DNA from: Odiellus spinosus
Taxonomy: Eukaryota > Arthropoda > Arachnida > Opiliones > Phalangiidae
Assembly (NCBI GenBank): GCA_963920705.1
Contig: OY987230.1
Location: forward strand, 9,309,185-9,373,184
Length of the DNA stretch: 64,000 nucleotides
Direction: 5' to 3'
The notes under the pieces were generated by a model. The model did not search any database and was not told the origin of the DNA. It was given only the letters and a program-made list of their open reading frames with translations. Each line of letters opens with the position of its first letter. Within the stretch, counting starts at the first letter, position 1. The position numbers and the translations under genes were made by a program. Positions 23,279-34,372 of the stretch are shown here, in pieces.

Positions 23279-23793
23279 ACATATTACCGCCTGATTTGTG
23301 CTAATATTTTGAGACATTTCTTACTATAGGCCCCGTCCCCCACACATATTCTGTCACTTTAGCTATTTTTACCAAACCCAACCTAACATAATCAAAGCCA
23401 CTTTCAAATTAAAGCGTAGGAAATGAATGTAAAAGCTTGCGTTTAATCGAATTATGGGTCGGACATCAGCCAGTTTTGTGTACGAAATTTAGAGATTTCA
23501 GAGTTATTTATGGGAGGTATTGAAATGTTAATATCTTACAGAGATTTCAAGATTTCTGGCAAAGTATCCAGTGCATTTTAGAAAATTTAGATCTCTAAAT
23601 CGATTTATTCTAACTAAATCTTTCTTGGGGGAAGCCACAATTTTGTTAAAATGTATGTAAGCAAATACGAGATAAAATAAAAAAGTCAAAAATAATCCCC
23701 ACAAAATCGAAATAATTACACCGCAAATACCATTTTCTTCGAAACTAAATGGATCTTATAATAAATGTTAGAAGGATAAAAAAATAACAGTAC

Positions 23794-23953
23794 CATTAAC
23801 GAAAGCGTCCGTGTAGAGTCTTTGTCGAATTCTTCCGCTAAGCCTCGGCCAGGTAGGTCCCCTCGGGGTGGACATAGAAACGAATAAGTCTCCGCTTAAG
23901 AGCATTTCAACCTCTTGCACGTTTCTGGAGCTTTTAGGGAAGATTCCCGTTAC
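23794..23953 (-). CDS. chrd: Chordin exon: CHRD3, end
   Basis: Fifty-three codons plus one base encode VTGIFPKSSRNVQEVEMLLS and then GDLFVSMSTPRGP..PRLSGRIRQ. The helix EVEMLLSGDLFVSMST followed by LSGRIRQ is the classic end of a CHRD repeat (ELL.G.LYV.V.T...GELRGRI). The acceptor is GTTTCAG and the donor is GTACTG, a less common +3 to +5 sequence than the gene's other donors. The last G joins TT of the next exon to make Val, creating an N-V-S glycosylation sequon across the junction. Confidence 0.95.
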
Positions 23954-24357
23954 CTGAAACCGAACAAAAAAAGAGAAAAAAAAGTACCTTCGTTAGCATC
24001 TCCAAGATTCGGTTTTGGTATAAAAAAAAACACAACCCTCCCCCAAGGCCCCGATAAAAAAAAAGCCATTTCACAATCTCGTTATAGGAGTCATTATTTT
24101 TGGTATAAGTGCATCCGAAGTGTCTGTTAAATAGAGGTTGAAACAAAAAATAGGCTTAAGATTTTTATTCCATGTGTGTATGATGTAAAAAAATAGACTC
24201 AAGAGGTCATTCTTTGATAAAACCAAAAGATAATGACGTCATTAAAAATACTTTTCTCCTTAATTGCCTGTCGCTCTATATAGGAAATCTGTATTAAATC
24301 GAATATGCAAATAACATGGTGAACCGACTCCAGGTTACTTCAACAGAGAACTGACAA

Positions 24358-24730
24358 AATTAAAGGGAAACTTGGAGCTATATATGAAACAGCTTTTGAA
24401 TTTATTTTCGGAATCAGAAGGTCAAAAAACGTAATCGATTTTTTTTTTCGTAATTTTTAGGCCCGTTTTTGGTGTTTAAATTAATTTCTAAAGTTTGGTA
24501 ATGTTTAAATAAAATTAAGTATAATTTCGGGCCAATCATATTATTTCAGCCTTCAACAGCGCTTGTAATGTCGTAACATTAAAGGAATAGGTCGGCGCTT
24601 GATGCCTCATGCCTAAGACCTTGGCGATCAAACACCGGCCTATTATTTTAATGTTAGGGCATTACAAGCGCTGTTGAAGGCTGAAATAATACGATTGGCC
24701 CGAATTGAAAGGTTTCCGGTCAGTAGTTAA
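24358..24730. mobile_element. Family D foldback element with long perfect-looking palindrome
   Basis: Begins TTAAAGGGAAACTTGGAGCT. The stretch 24524-24706 is a palindrome: its left arm has GGGCCAATCATATTATTTCA and CCTTCAACAGCGCTTGTAAT, and its right arm has the inverse with few mismatches around a loop of about 50 bp. Related sequences lie at 35530, 37801, 39835 and 53136. Confidence 0.85.
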
Positions 24731-25599
24731 TAAAATGTAATTAATGTTATCGCGATGCATCAGTGAGATGTTTAAATTATACTGTCGCCTAATTATTAGT
24801 TGTTACGCGGTATTATAATACCGCTTTACAAGTTTATTAATTTTATAAATCTTATTTGGTTAAAAATATAATAATTTAATGTTATTATATTAATATTTTT
24901 CCGCTTTTGTTAGTTTTGTAGTTAATATTGAACAAATTTCGTATACGGTAACCATAAAGTGTTAATGAACTTGCTGGAATAAGCCAAATGTTGATTTAGT
25001 ATAAAACAAATATTTATTTTGAATATCGGGGCACTCGGTAAGACACCGGCACAGGCGATAAACCATAATTCTAGCTCCCTTGGAAAGAGTTTCATCTATC
25101 GTCCATTGTTATTCAACTGAGAAACGAAAGGGATCCCGAGCCTTATCAAAATCTTTACACTTGGAAATTCAAAATTTCTGCAATATCTCACATGGCGCCA
25201 CTTCGCATAGACAGAGGTAGGCTGTGGGCCTCGGAATCTACTCAAATTCGTTCTTAGAATCCACCGAAAGGGAACCTAAAAATCCTACTAAGCCTACGTG
25301 GGAAAAGTTATAGCGGCACCATTTATTTATCTCAGGAAGTCTCTGACGTTTCGGCAAAAATAGGTTTGAAATCTTGAAATTTCCCTCATAAAAATCCTTA
25401 GATTATATCAAAGTGATCCAGATTAGAACAGATGCGATTTAAACCGTGAAAATAACCAAAAAAGCTACAAATAAAATGACAATTCAATAACTATGTTTTA
25501 TAAAGGGGCCTTACTCATTACGCAACTAAATAATAACCCTGAACTAATGTGGTCGTTGTACACCACATTTCAGCTTTACATTGGTGCAGCCCATCACTT

Positions 25600-25865
25600 A
25601 AAACTAGTCAAGAAAGTCATCACCCCTGTCTGACTCGAGTGATTTGGACTCTTCCTTGATATTTTGAGTCAGGAGAAAGGGACCTCTATATTGTCTTCCC
25701 TCCCAACTCTGGAATTTCTCCAAAGAGTGGCGCTTCCTCCGTTCACTATTTACACCGACTGCGGCCGCTAGAGTGTCTGCCGGTACATTTACCCTTTGCT
25801 GATAGTATTAAGCTACGGTGCGTTGTTTACTTTTATGGAATAAAGTGATAGACTTTTGGCTATAT
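25600..25865 (-). repeat. Dispersed repeat, inverted partner of 17455-17755
   Basis: Carries the blocks of 17455-17755 in reverse order and orientation, ending in GGAATAAAGTGATAGACTTTTGG. Similarity is high enough to read by eye over most of its length. Confidence 0.75.
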
Positions 25866-26419
25866 GTATAAGTAAGGTAAATGGCGCCCGAGGAGTGGGG
25901 ATAAAGGTCATACAAACATCAGTCTCGTATTTTCAAGAAATTATTCGCACACTGAAAATCTACACGTAACTGTCTAATAAAATATATTAACAAGTTCATG
26001 ACAATATCAGGATCAACGATATAAATTTCTAACACTGATTTTGGAACTTAAAACACCGTTAGTTAGGAGTTTATAGGTTTTTTTTGGAAATGTATAGAAA
26101 ATTTGCATTTTTAGAAATAGGAACCATTTTGAATTCAAATGAAATCGAAATGTAGCAACTTCCCTATAATGTTGCTTTATAGATCTTATATTACACGTAA
26201 AAACAACCATAACCCGTATATAATACTAAATGGAATATATCTAAATTGGTAGCGTCTTCCCAAATAACTCACGCGCGAGGTAAAAAAGAAAAGTATAAAC
26301 AGAAATGCATTAAGGATCGGAGGGACACTGAAGGGATGAAACGAGACGAAGTTAAGCTACATTTACACGAGTATTTATTTATTTTTACGAGAATCATTGC
26401 TAATACTTATCTGGCCGCA

Positions 26420-26482
26420 GTTAGGAAACAGATACAAGTTAAGCGCTTACTTAGATAATGTTTTATCTGTCTTTTAGCTGAG
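26420..26482 (+). repeat. Short dispersed repeat, partner of 10385-10470
   Basis: GGAAACAGATACAAGTTAAG followed by CGCTTACTTAGATAATGTTT and TATCTGTC. Confidence 0.6.
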
Positions 26483-26856
26483 CTGCGCCAACTCTGAAAC
26501 ATTTTTAAATGTTGGCCTTAATATTTTTACTGAAATATATAATGATTATTAGATCTGCAACGTAGCTTTCAAAGTGATAATCCATTAAATGATTTCGTTT
26601 ATATGGGTGTTAATGCGCAGGAAATAATTTGAATCTCCTCATCTTAAGAGTGAATATCAGTTGCAAGTTGAATGGTTTAAACATGGTTCATATTTGAAAA
26701 ACCAATTTTCTTACTTTTCTAGTTTTTTTTTAATTACTGGCTGCGAATTTTCTCCGAACAAAGATTTTGAAATACGCAATAAAATTATAATTTTACTGAT
26801 TAAGGTTGTACCAGGAAAGTGTCATTGTTATTGAAGTTTAGATTAAGTACTCGTTA

Positions 26857-27130
26857 GCTGCGTTCATACTATAGGCCTTGTAATCGATTTAAACCGGTTC
26901 AAAAAGTTTCGCTGGAATCGTGTGAACAGGAAACCGTCTTTTCTCGAATCGATTTGACTCGATTTCTCGAAACTGCTTCGGGAACCAGTTTCATACCGAT
27001 TCGGTTTCAACAACCAATTATAAAGATAATTCTTGAACACATGACACTTAAAACGACTCCTGGCGATTTGAATATCGGTTTGGTTTTACCGTTTCAAATC
27101 AATTAAGAAATGCTATAGTGTGATCGTAGC
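26857..27130 (+). mobile_element. Family B MITE (copy B1)
   Basis: Starts GCTGCGTTCATACTATAGGC and ends GCTATAGTGTGATCGTAGC, giving imperfect terminal repeats of the GCTACG.TCA.ACTAG type. The interior has many ATCGATTT and GTTTC motifs. Copy B2 lies inverted 910 bp away. Confidence 0.85.
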
Positions 27131-27339
27131 TATATACGTCGATAAATTTCCCTTATGTCAAATTTTTAAGAGTTCCCCAATTTTTTCTTTTGGCATCATT
27201 CAAATTCCCTGATATTTTCAGGCATTCCAGGTTTGTACGAGCCCTGGGTTAATTCTAAATCCAAAGCGAATATGGAAACCCGTCTTCAGGAGGAAAAGAC
27301 AAGCAGAAAGAGAGCTCGGTAATAGATTCGGCGCGATCC

Positions 27340-27720
27340 CCATAGGTAAAAACAGTGGGAGAAAAAAAGACAGCTATAAGAGACGAGGGAGCAAAAGGCG
27401 CATTCGCGTTAAAAATAACCACGTACGCCGTATTTCACGGGCGAATCGAGAGTCACACCGAAAAAAGAAAGAGAGAGAGAGAGAGAGGGCCAACTAAAAA
27501 AGAATGGATCTTTCGTTCAGATTACGAATACCGAGGGATATCCGCCGGGGCGAAACTTACGTCAAAGAGAAAGCGCGAGTTATAATTCGAGTTAAGGGAC
27601 GGGACGTGTTACCCATTTCCTTTAGGAATTGTCCCTCGATTAGGCTTAGCGACGTGTGATAAGAGAAAAGAGTGAGCGAGAGAAAACTGCATCAACTTTT
27701 GGAGTCGTGGCAGCTGCGAG
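27340..27720. other. GC-richer, CpG-containing block between two inverted MITEs
   Basis: This block stands out from the AT-rich intron. It contains TCGGCGCGATCCCC nearby, CACGTACGCCGTATTTCACG, a (GA)n run at 27473-27487 and CCGCCGGGGCGAAAC. A + frame at 27355-27585 is open but low-complexity and Lys/Arg/Glu-rich, so I do not call it a gene. It could be a regulatory element or an unrecognised exon of a nested transcript. Confidence 0.35.
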
Positions 27721-28040
27721 CGTGCGAAGGGATTTAAGGTACCTTTTATCTCCTTTTCCTCCCTTATTCTACACTCCTTATCCTTACACTCACTCGCTCA
27801 GATCTCTCTCCCTCTCTATATCCAAGCGCCAGAACGAATCAATCTTTTTTAGACCTAATAACCTAAACTTCGCTCTTTTTTTTTTTTTCGCACTCTGATG
27901 CTCTTTTCGTTTGAAAGTAGATATAAGCACTAAGATTGTAAGATCTAATTTTTTTTCCAAAAGAATTGCCTTAGTCACGCAAAATGATAATTAGGTGATT
28001 TTTTTATAGGCTTAAAATGTCAAGAACGTGTTATATTAAT

Positions 28041-28311
28041 GTACGGTCACACTAGCATTTCTTTATCCATTTGAAACGGTAAAATCAAACCGATATTCGA
28101 ATCGCCAGGAATCGTTTTAAGCGTCACGTGTTCAAGAGTGATCTTTATAATCGATTTATCGTAGCTTCACCTATCGGTTTGTTGAAACCGAATCGGTACG
28201 AAACGTTTCGAGAAATCGATTCAAGAAAAGACGAGCTACGTTCACACGGCTCCAGCGAAACGTTTTGAAACTGTTTAAATCGGTTCCAATGCCTAGTATG
28301 AACGAGGCTTA
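28041..28311 (-). mobile_element. Family B MITE (copy B2, inverted)
   Basis: Reads GTACGGTCACACTAGCATTT on + and ends CCTAGTATGAACGAGGCTT. Its reverse complement follows B1 closely, including CGTTTCGCTGGAG and ACCGATTCGGTTTCAACAA. Confidence 0.85.
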
Positions 28312-28881
28312 AGTAAAGATACTAAAGATATAAATTTGTTTTACATCGCTTTTTCGTTGTGGTTCTATTGCCATTCGACACGAAATCTTATTGGTCCAAT
28401 TTGTCAGGAAAGTTCTTGTAAAAATTACCGATTTGGTGGTTTTCGGGTAAATAAGAATCTATAATTATTTTAGGTTAGGTTATCGAATTAGATTTAGGTT
28501 CCATAAGAAAGTATATATTTATATTAAAAAGCATAAATATTCTTTGAATCATATTCCATCACTATCAAAAGATAATATTAATTTTTATCCACTAATGATG
28601 AATTCGGGAGGATTGAGAGCTAATGATAGGTTTGAGTGCTTAAAAGCTACAAGAATTCTGGTTCTAACGTTCTCCAGAGAATGAAACTAGGCTAAATGAA
28701 CAATAATAGAAGAAATTTACCCATTTAACAATTTATAATTTTCAAATAACCCATTATAAAACCTGAGAATCTTCTTGGAATTTCTAAAAATTTATAAATT
28801 TCGGAAAATAAAAACAAATTTAAAATATTTCTCAAGGACATACATGCTTATCTTCGAAATATTATTCAATAATAGCTGTAG

Positions 28882-29173
28882 CAAGAAGGATCAGATAAGG
28901 AGAGGAAAAGTGGGAACGGCGCGGCTCCTACTGCGTTGGCCTAAACTCCCACTCTGGGAGAACGTGGGACAGACCGGGGTTGAGATGCTTCGTGGTAAAT
29001 TGTTGTCACGTGGGTAAAACGAATCCTTTATGAGACGCGCTAGCTAGCGACCACGTGACAACAGTTTACCTCGAGAATTTCCTATCCCCCCTTTCCACCC
29101 GAGTGGGAGGTTGGCTCTTCTCTCTCTAACTCAACGCAGCCCCACTTTTCCTCTCCTTATCTGATCCTTCTTG
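28882..29173 (-). mobile_element. Family C foldback MITE (copy C2, inverted)
   Basis: A 292-bp element with the ends CAAGAAGGATCAGATAAGG and CTTATCTGATCCTTCTTG. It has a perfect 7-bp duplication, GCTGTAG, at 28875-28881 and 29174-29180. Its reverse complement matches C1 nearly throughout, including both GTCACGTG sites. Confidence 0.93.
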
Positions 29174-29283
29174 GCTGTAGTTAAAAAATTTTAACCAAGG
29201 ACACATAATTACATCAACAGCGAAATTAAAAATTTGAATTTTTTCTTTCCTTAATTATTGAATAATTTCCAATGTAAGGTTCA

Positions 29284-29412
29284 AAGCGTTCACACTGAAG
29301 ACTTAATTTGAAACCATTTCTATCCTTTATGAAAAGGTCATGATCGCTTGAAAACTCGATCTAAACATCGAAACTAGTTTGAAAATGGTTTATCTAGTAC
29401 GTGTGAATGTAG
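29284..29412. mobile_element. Short element with GTTCACACT-type ends
   Basis: AAGCGTTCACACTGAAGACT at the left and TACGTGTGAATGTAGTTT at the right make inverted ends like family B, but the interior differs. Confidence 0.5.
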
Positions 29413-29489
29413 TTTAAATATTTCAACTTAGAGCTTCTTAAATTGTTGTGTTTCAAAGAGCCTTCATCAAACCAAGATTTAATCACCAG

Positions 29490-29615
29490 CCTAAAATCTG
29501 TACACAGACTAGGCGATTACGTAATTGAATACAGCCTTTGGTAATGCTAAATACGTAATCTGTTACGTAATAACTTTAGTACAGTCAAAGCTAGAGCTTT
29601 GTACACCGTCTACTC
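29490..29615 (+). repeat. Dispersed repeat, partner of 22275-22395
   Basis: See the shared CTTTGGTAATGCTAAATACG and AGTACAGTCAAAGCTAGAG blocks; ends in TTGTACACCG like the partner. Confidence 0.65.
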
Positions 29616-30620
29616 TACTTTAAGTGTTGGAGACCTAGATATTTTAAAAGGTTTTTGTTTTTCTCTTATTTTCTAAGAAAACTAATTATTTAAGCGTCCT
29701 CTGTTGATTTTGGAACGAAGCTGGTATTTGTTTGTTTTGAAACGTAATGGTTTTAAAAATATATATATGTTTACAAACACAGCTTTTAATAATACAAAAG
29801 TTCTTCATAGCTAGCTTAAAAAAAGCAAATGAAAGATTAAAATAACATTTCCCAGAATAAATACCCAACTAAAATATAGTTTCGAAGTTAACGACAGTTA
29901 ATTTGAAATTTATGTACTGATGAAGAATTTTGACAGGTTGGTTTTTTATAATATCTACATAGGAGAAGAGCTTCAGTTGTGTAATAAGAGTCTTATTATT
30001 CTTATAACACTTGAACCCTGTATTGTTGGCTTTCTTCCAGGTAAGTGCAAGTTGGGTCAGTATTTACTACTTCTCCAGTGGAAAAATTAATTCATTTTCG
30101 AGAAATTAATTTAAACACAAAAAACGTGTCGAATAATTGTGAAAATTATCTTATACGTTTTTTTAACATCTCCATTCCAAAAATAAACGAAAAATCGAGT
30201 TTCATTTTTAACTCATATTTTCGCTAATATATATATATATCAATAAACACTTTATAATTTGGGATATGATATGAAAACTTTTTTCACAAACAGAAACCCC
30301 CTCAAACACCAGCTGACGAATTTTCAGTTTTCAATTACACTGTATTATAAGATAACAATTGAAATACTCTTCCGATTTTCAAAGATTTGAATCGGAAAAA
30401 ATTGGATAAAAAAAAAAGATTCAGGCTCAAATAGCGAAAAAAAAACAAAATTTGAAAAATAAATCGGTAGCCAGGAAGAAAAAAACTATTAGGCGAAAAG
30501 AATGGTGGTTGGATGCTTTTAAATAAAGAGCGATTAGAATAAAAGGCTTGTCTGACATTTCGCGCTGCACCCGACGAAGTTCCGGCCCGAAGGGTAATGG
30601 ATGAATAATGGCAATGTGTG

Positions 30621-30640
30621 ACCCCCCCCCCCCCCAATCT

Positions 30641-30680
<40 letters not shown>
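30621..30680 (+). repeat. Poly(C) and poly(A) tract
   Basis: An 11-base C run is followed by AATCTC and about 37 A. Open frames through it on the minus strand are low-complexity. Confidence 0.9.
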
Positions 30681-30684
<4 letters not shown>

Positions 30685-31266
30685 AAAAGAAAACGAAAAA
30701 GATGCCGCTGAAGATGGAAGATGATGAAGAGGAAACAGAAGGTGAAGTCGACCATCGCTAAACTTTTTCCTTCAAACCCCGATTTTCATTTTCATTACGA
30801 AAAGCTATTGAAGGTAGTAGCGTGGAAACGTTCAGGTTAAACGTCGTAGTTTTACGTCACTTTTTGGGCTTTTACTCCAAGTGAACTATGGTCATGGACT
30901 TATATTATATTTCGGCCGTCAAGAGACGTTGAATGAAACGAAAGCTTGGCTGCGAAGTTAATGGATAAGATCTTTCAAACACGCCAATTTTCTTGTCTTC
31001 GCAGAATGTCAAAAAGAAAAGGCCTCAGAGATCACGTGGAACTTAGTAAAACCACTGATTTTTAGTCGCGTCAAAAACAAATATAGTAAACTAGAAATTG
31101 GTCAGAAGAACCCCTTCGTAGACGTCACCCCAAGCAAAAGGTTGGAAGTGATGCTATCACCATTTCAATATTTTAAAAGTTCAATATTTTAGACCTCTTG
31201 GTTGACACGTTTTGAAAAAATTGATAAATAAATTCAACTTGATGTAGAATGTTTCTTGAACCTGTT

Positions 31267-31429
31267 AAATAAGGCCCTATCCGATATGAAATTTGCATCT
31301 TTAAAATGATCTTCCCTTATGCACACATCCTAGCTTTGACTATACAATTGGTTATGGTCAACGTCGTCTGCTAAGCTAGAAAAGTTGGCGACTTTAAAGT
31401 GGATATAAAATCCCAGATAGTCCCTTTAA
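31267..31429 (+). mobile_element. Family E short MITE (copy E2)
   Basis: ATAAGGCCCTATCCG to TAGTCCCTTTAA with CTTCCCTTATGCACACATCC and TGGTCAACGTCGTCTGCTAA in between; same orientation as 9258-9415. Confidence 0.75.
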
Positions 31430-32267
31430 CGATAAGTTTCAACTAAAAGACCTACTAGTACATTCTGGATTCGATACTTTCACGAAAGAGACCATGTGAA
31501 AGCAACCTTATCACGTACAAAACAGCCACAAATTGCCAGACTACCGTCGTGGTGATGTAGTGGTTTTGATTTTTGTTTATAATATTTTTCACAGTTGACG
31601 AAGTTATGAACAATATAGAATTTTTGGATAAGCATTTGCACTTGGGGGTATTTTTTCTCACTAATAAATTTTAAACCCTCCAAATGCTCCAACCAATGGA
31701 GCAACGTGAATCTTACCTATAGCTAGGAATGTATATATATATATATATATATACACACAGAAGGCTAGAAATCTTCTGAATATAGAGATTCTCCTAAGAT
31801 GAATTATTTCTTAAAGTGGAAGGTCATAAAAAATTTTTGCCAGCCTTTCTCTTTATTCTATATACTAACTTGGATAACTTTTATCCCTCCATTCTGTTCC
31901 TTCTTTTTTTAAAGAATAGATTTTTGGATTTATAAAAAGTCTTCAACTAAAAACTAGCGGAGGCCAAGAAAAAAACTGAGTTTAAAAAAAATCAGGGAAG
32001 ACAATGACGAAATCAATCTAGCTATCGAGTTGACAATAATGAATTGATTGGTTCATGTCCAAAGTTTTAATAAAAAGAAGTCTAGAAGGCGTGATAAATT
32101 GAGTTTAAAAATAAAAACGCATTTAATACATTCTTATTTAATTAAAATCAATTTATCGATAAGTATTTATAAAAAATCAACCCAAAAAAAAACTAGTTAA
32201 AGGGTAAATGAAATATGATGTACCACTTTCTAGATTTCACGTTTTACTGAATCTACGTTATCGACGG

Positions 32268-33173
32268 ACATTTCAAGATAGGGGTCTTTTGAATTTTTGC
32301 TCGATTTCTATCAGTGGCGGAATAATCTTTAACGAATGGCTCATGTTAATTTTATTATTTTCAATTAATCTAGGGAATGCCTTCTTTCCAATGGTGCTAT
32401 CAGTTTATGCCTCACTGATAGAAGATAAAAAATTCGGCCATTCCAAGATCGGGGTCATTTTTGGATTTTTGCTCGATTTCTATCAGTGGCCGAATAATCT
32501 TTAACGAAAGGCTCGTGTCAATTTTATTATTTTAAATTAATCCAGGGAATGCGTTCTTTCTAATAGTGCTATCAGTTTGTGCCCCGGTGATAGTAGATAA
32601 AAGATTCGGCCATTTCAAGATCAGGGTCATTTTTGGATTTTTGCTCGATTTCTATCAGTGGCGGAATAATCTTTAACGAATGGCTCATGTCCATTTTATA
32701 ATTTTAGATTAATCTAGGGAATGTGTTCTTTCTAATAGCTCTATCAGGTTATGCCTCGGTGATAGTAGAAAAAAGTTACGGCCATTTCAAGATAGGGGTA
32801 ATTTTGGGAATTTTACTCGATTTCTATCAGTGGCGGAATAATCTTTAACGAGTGGCTGATGTCAATTCAATTATTTTAAATTAATCTAGGGAATGCCTTC
32901 TTTCTAATAGTGCTATCAGTGTGTGCCTCGGTGATAGCAGAGGAAATATTCGCCATTTCAAGATCGGAGTTATTTTTGGATTTTTGCTCGATTTCTATCA
33001 GTGGTGGAATAATCTTTAACGAGTGGCTCATGTCAATTCAATTATTTTAAATTAATCTAGGGAATGAGTTCTTTCTAATAGTGCTATCAGTGTGTGCCTC
33101 AGTGATAGCAGAGGAAAGATTCGGCCATTTCAAGATCGGAGTTATTTTTGGATTTTTGCTCGATTTCTATCAG
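32268..33173 (+). repeat. 172-bp minisatellite, about 5.3 units
   Basis: The marker CTCGATTTCTATCAG recurs at 32300, 32472, 32644, 32816, 32987 and 33159, a spacing of 172, 172, 172, 171 and 172. Each unit also has a small inverted repeat, CTATCAG...CTGATAG, around TTATGCCTCA. Units differ by several substitutions. The array joins the 20-bp satellite almost directly. Confidence 0.95.
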
Positions 33174-33200
33174 CAATTTATAGGAACACATTGAAAATAT

Positions 33201-34352
33201 AGGGAAATTCTATAATATATAGGAAAATTCTATAATATATAGGAAAATTCTATAATATATAGGAAAATTCTATAATATATAGGAAAATTCTATAATATAT
33301 AGGAAAATTCTATAATATATAGGAAAATTCTATAATATATAGGAAAATTCTATAATATATAGGAAAATTCTATAATATATAGGAAAATTCTATAATATAT
33401 AGGAAAATTCTATAATATATACGAAAATTCTATAATATATACGAAAATTCTATAATATATACGAAAATTCTATAATATATACGAAAATTCTATAATATAT
33501 ACGAAAATTCTATAATATATACGAAAATTCTATAATATATAGGAAAATTCTATAATATATAGGAAAATTCTATAATATATAGGAAAATTCTATAATATAT
33601 AGGAAAATTCTATAATATATAGGAAAATTCTATAATATATAGGAAAATTCTATAATATATAGGAAAATTCTATAATATATAGGAAAATTCTATAATATAT
33701 AGGAAAATTCTATAATATATAGGAAAATTCTATAATATATAGGAAAATTCTATAATATATAGGAAAATTCTATAATATATAGGAAAATTCTATAATATAT
33801 AGGAAAATTCTATAATATATAGGAAAATTCTATAATATATAGGAAAATTCTATAATATATAGGAAAATTCTATAATATATAGGAAAATTCTATAATATAT
33901 AGGAAAATTCTATAATATATAGGAAAATTCTATAATATAGGAAAATTCTATAATATAGGAAAATTCTATAATATAGGAAAATTCTATAATATAGGAAAAT
34001 TCTATAATATAGGAAAATTCTATAATATAGGAAAATTCTATAATATAGGAAAATTCTATAATATAGGAAAATTCTATAATATAGGAAAATTCTATAATAT
34101 AGGAAAATTCTATAATATAGGAAAATTCTATAATATAGGAAAATTCTATAATATAGGAAAATTCTATAATATAGGAAAATTCTATAATATAGGAAAATTC
34201 TATAATATAGGAAAATTCTATAATATAGGAAAATTCTATAATATAGGAAAATTCTATAATATAGGAAAATTCTATAATATAGGAAAATTCTATAATATAG
34301 GAAAATTCTATAATATAGGAAAATTCTATAATATAGGAAAATTCTATAATAT
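33201..34352 (+). repeat. 20-bp then 18-bp satellite array
   Basis: Positions 33201-33920 are 36 units of AGGAAAATTCTATAATATAT. From 33921 the unit drops to 18 bp (AGGAAAATTCTATAATAT), about 24 units. Units 33421-33540 (six in a row) have ACG in place of AGG. The minus strand of the 18-bp part reads (SYIIEF)n within an open frame; since the unit is a multiple of three, I treat this as non-coding. Confidence 0.97.
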
Positions 34353-34372
34353 AGGAAATATGGTCACCCTGC
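34353..34372 (-). mobile_element. hAT-like terminus abutting the satellite
   Basis: On the minus strand the sequence reads CAGGGTGACCATATTTCCTA directly followed by the satellite. CAGGGTGACC resembles a hAT terminal repeat. No matching left end was found, so the satellite may be an expanded interior of a truncated element. Confidence 0.4.

Larger units (their letters stand above)
15576..23793 (-). other. Chordin intron between CHRD3 and CHRD4
   Basis: An 8.2-kb intron. It holds a 40-base T tract (transcript strand) by the acceptor, a hAT MITE (15960-16137), repeats at 17455-17755, 18590-18735, 22275-22395, and a family A copy (22893-23278). GC-richer patches lie at about 19000-19300 and 20480-20790. 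Open frames in those patches (for example a minus-strand frame at 20318-20656) gave no recognisable protein. Confidence 0.65.

Noticed and set aside
27355..27585. Open frame rich in Lys, Arg and Glu
   Set aside because: Built on a (GA)n tract; composition is low-complexity.
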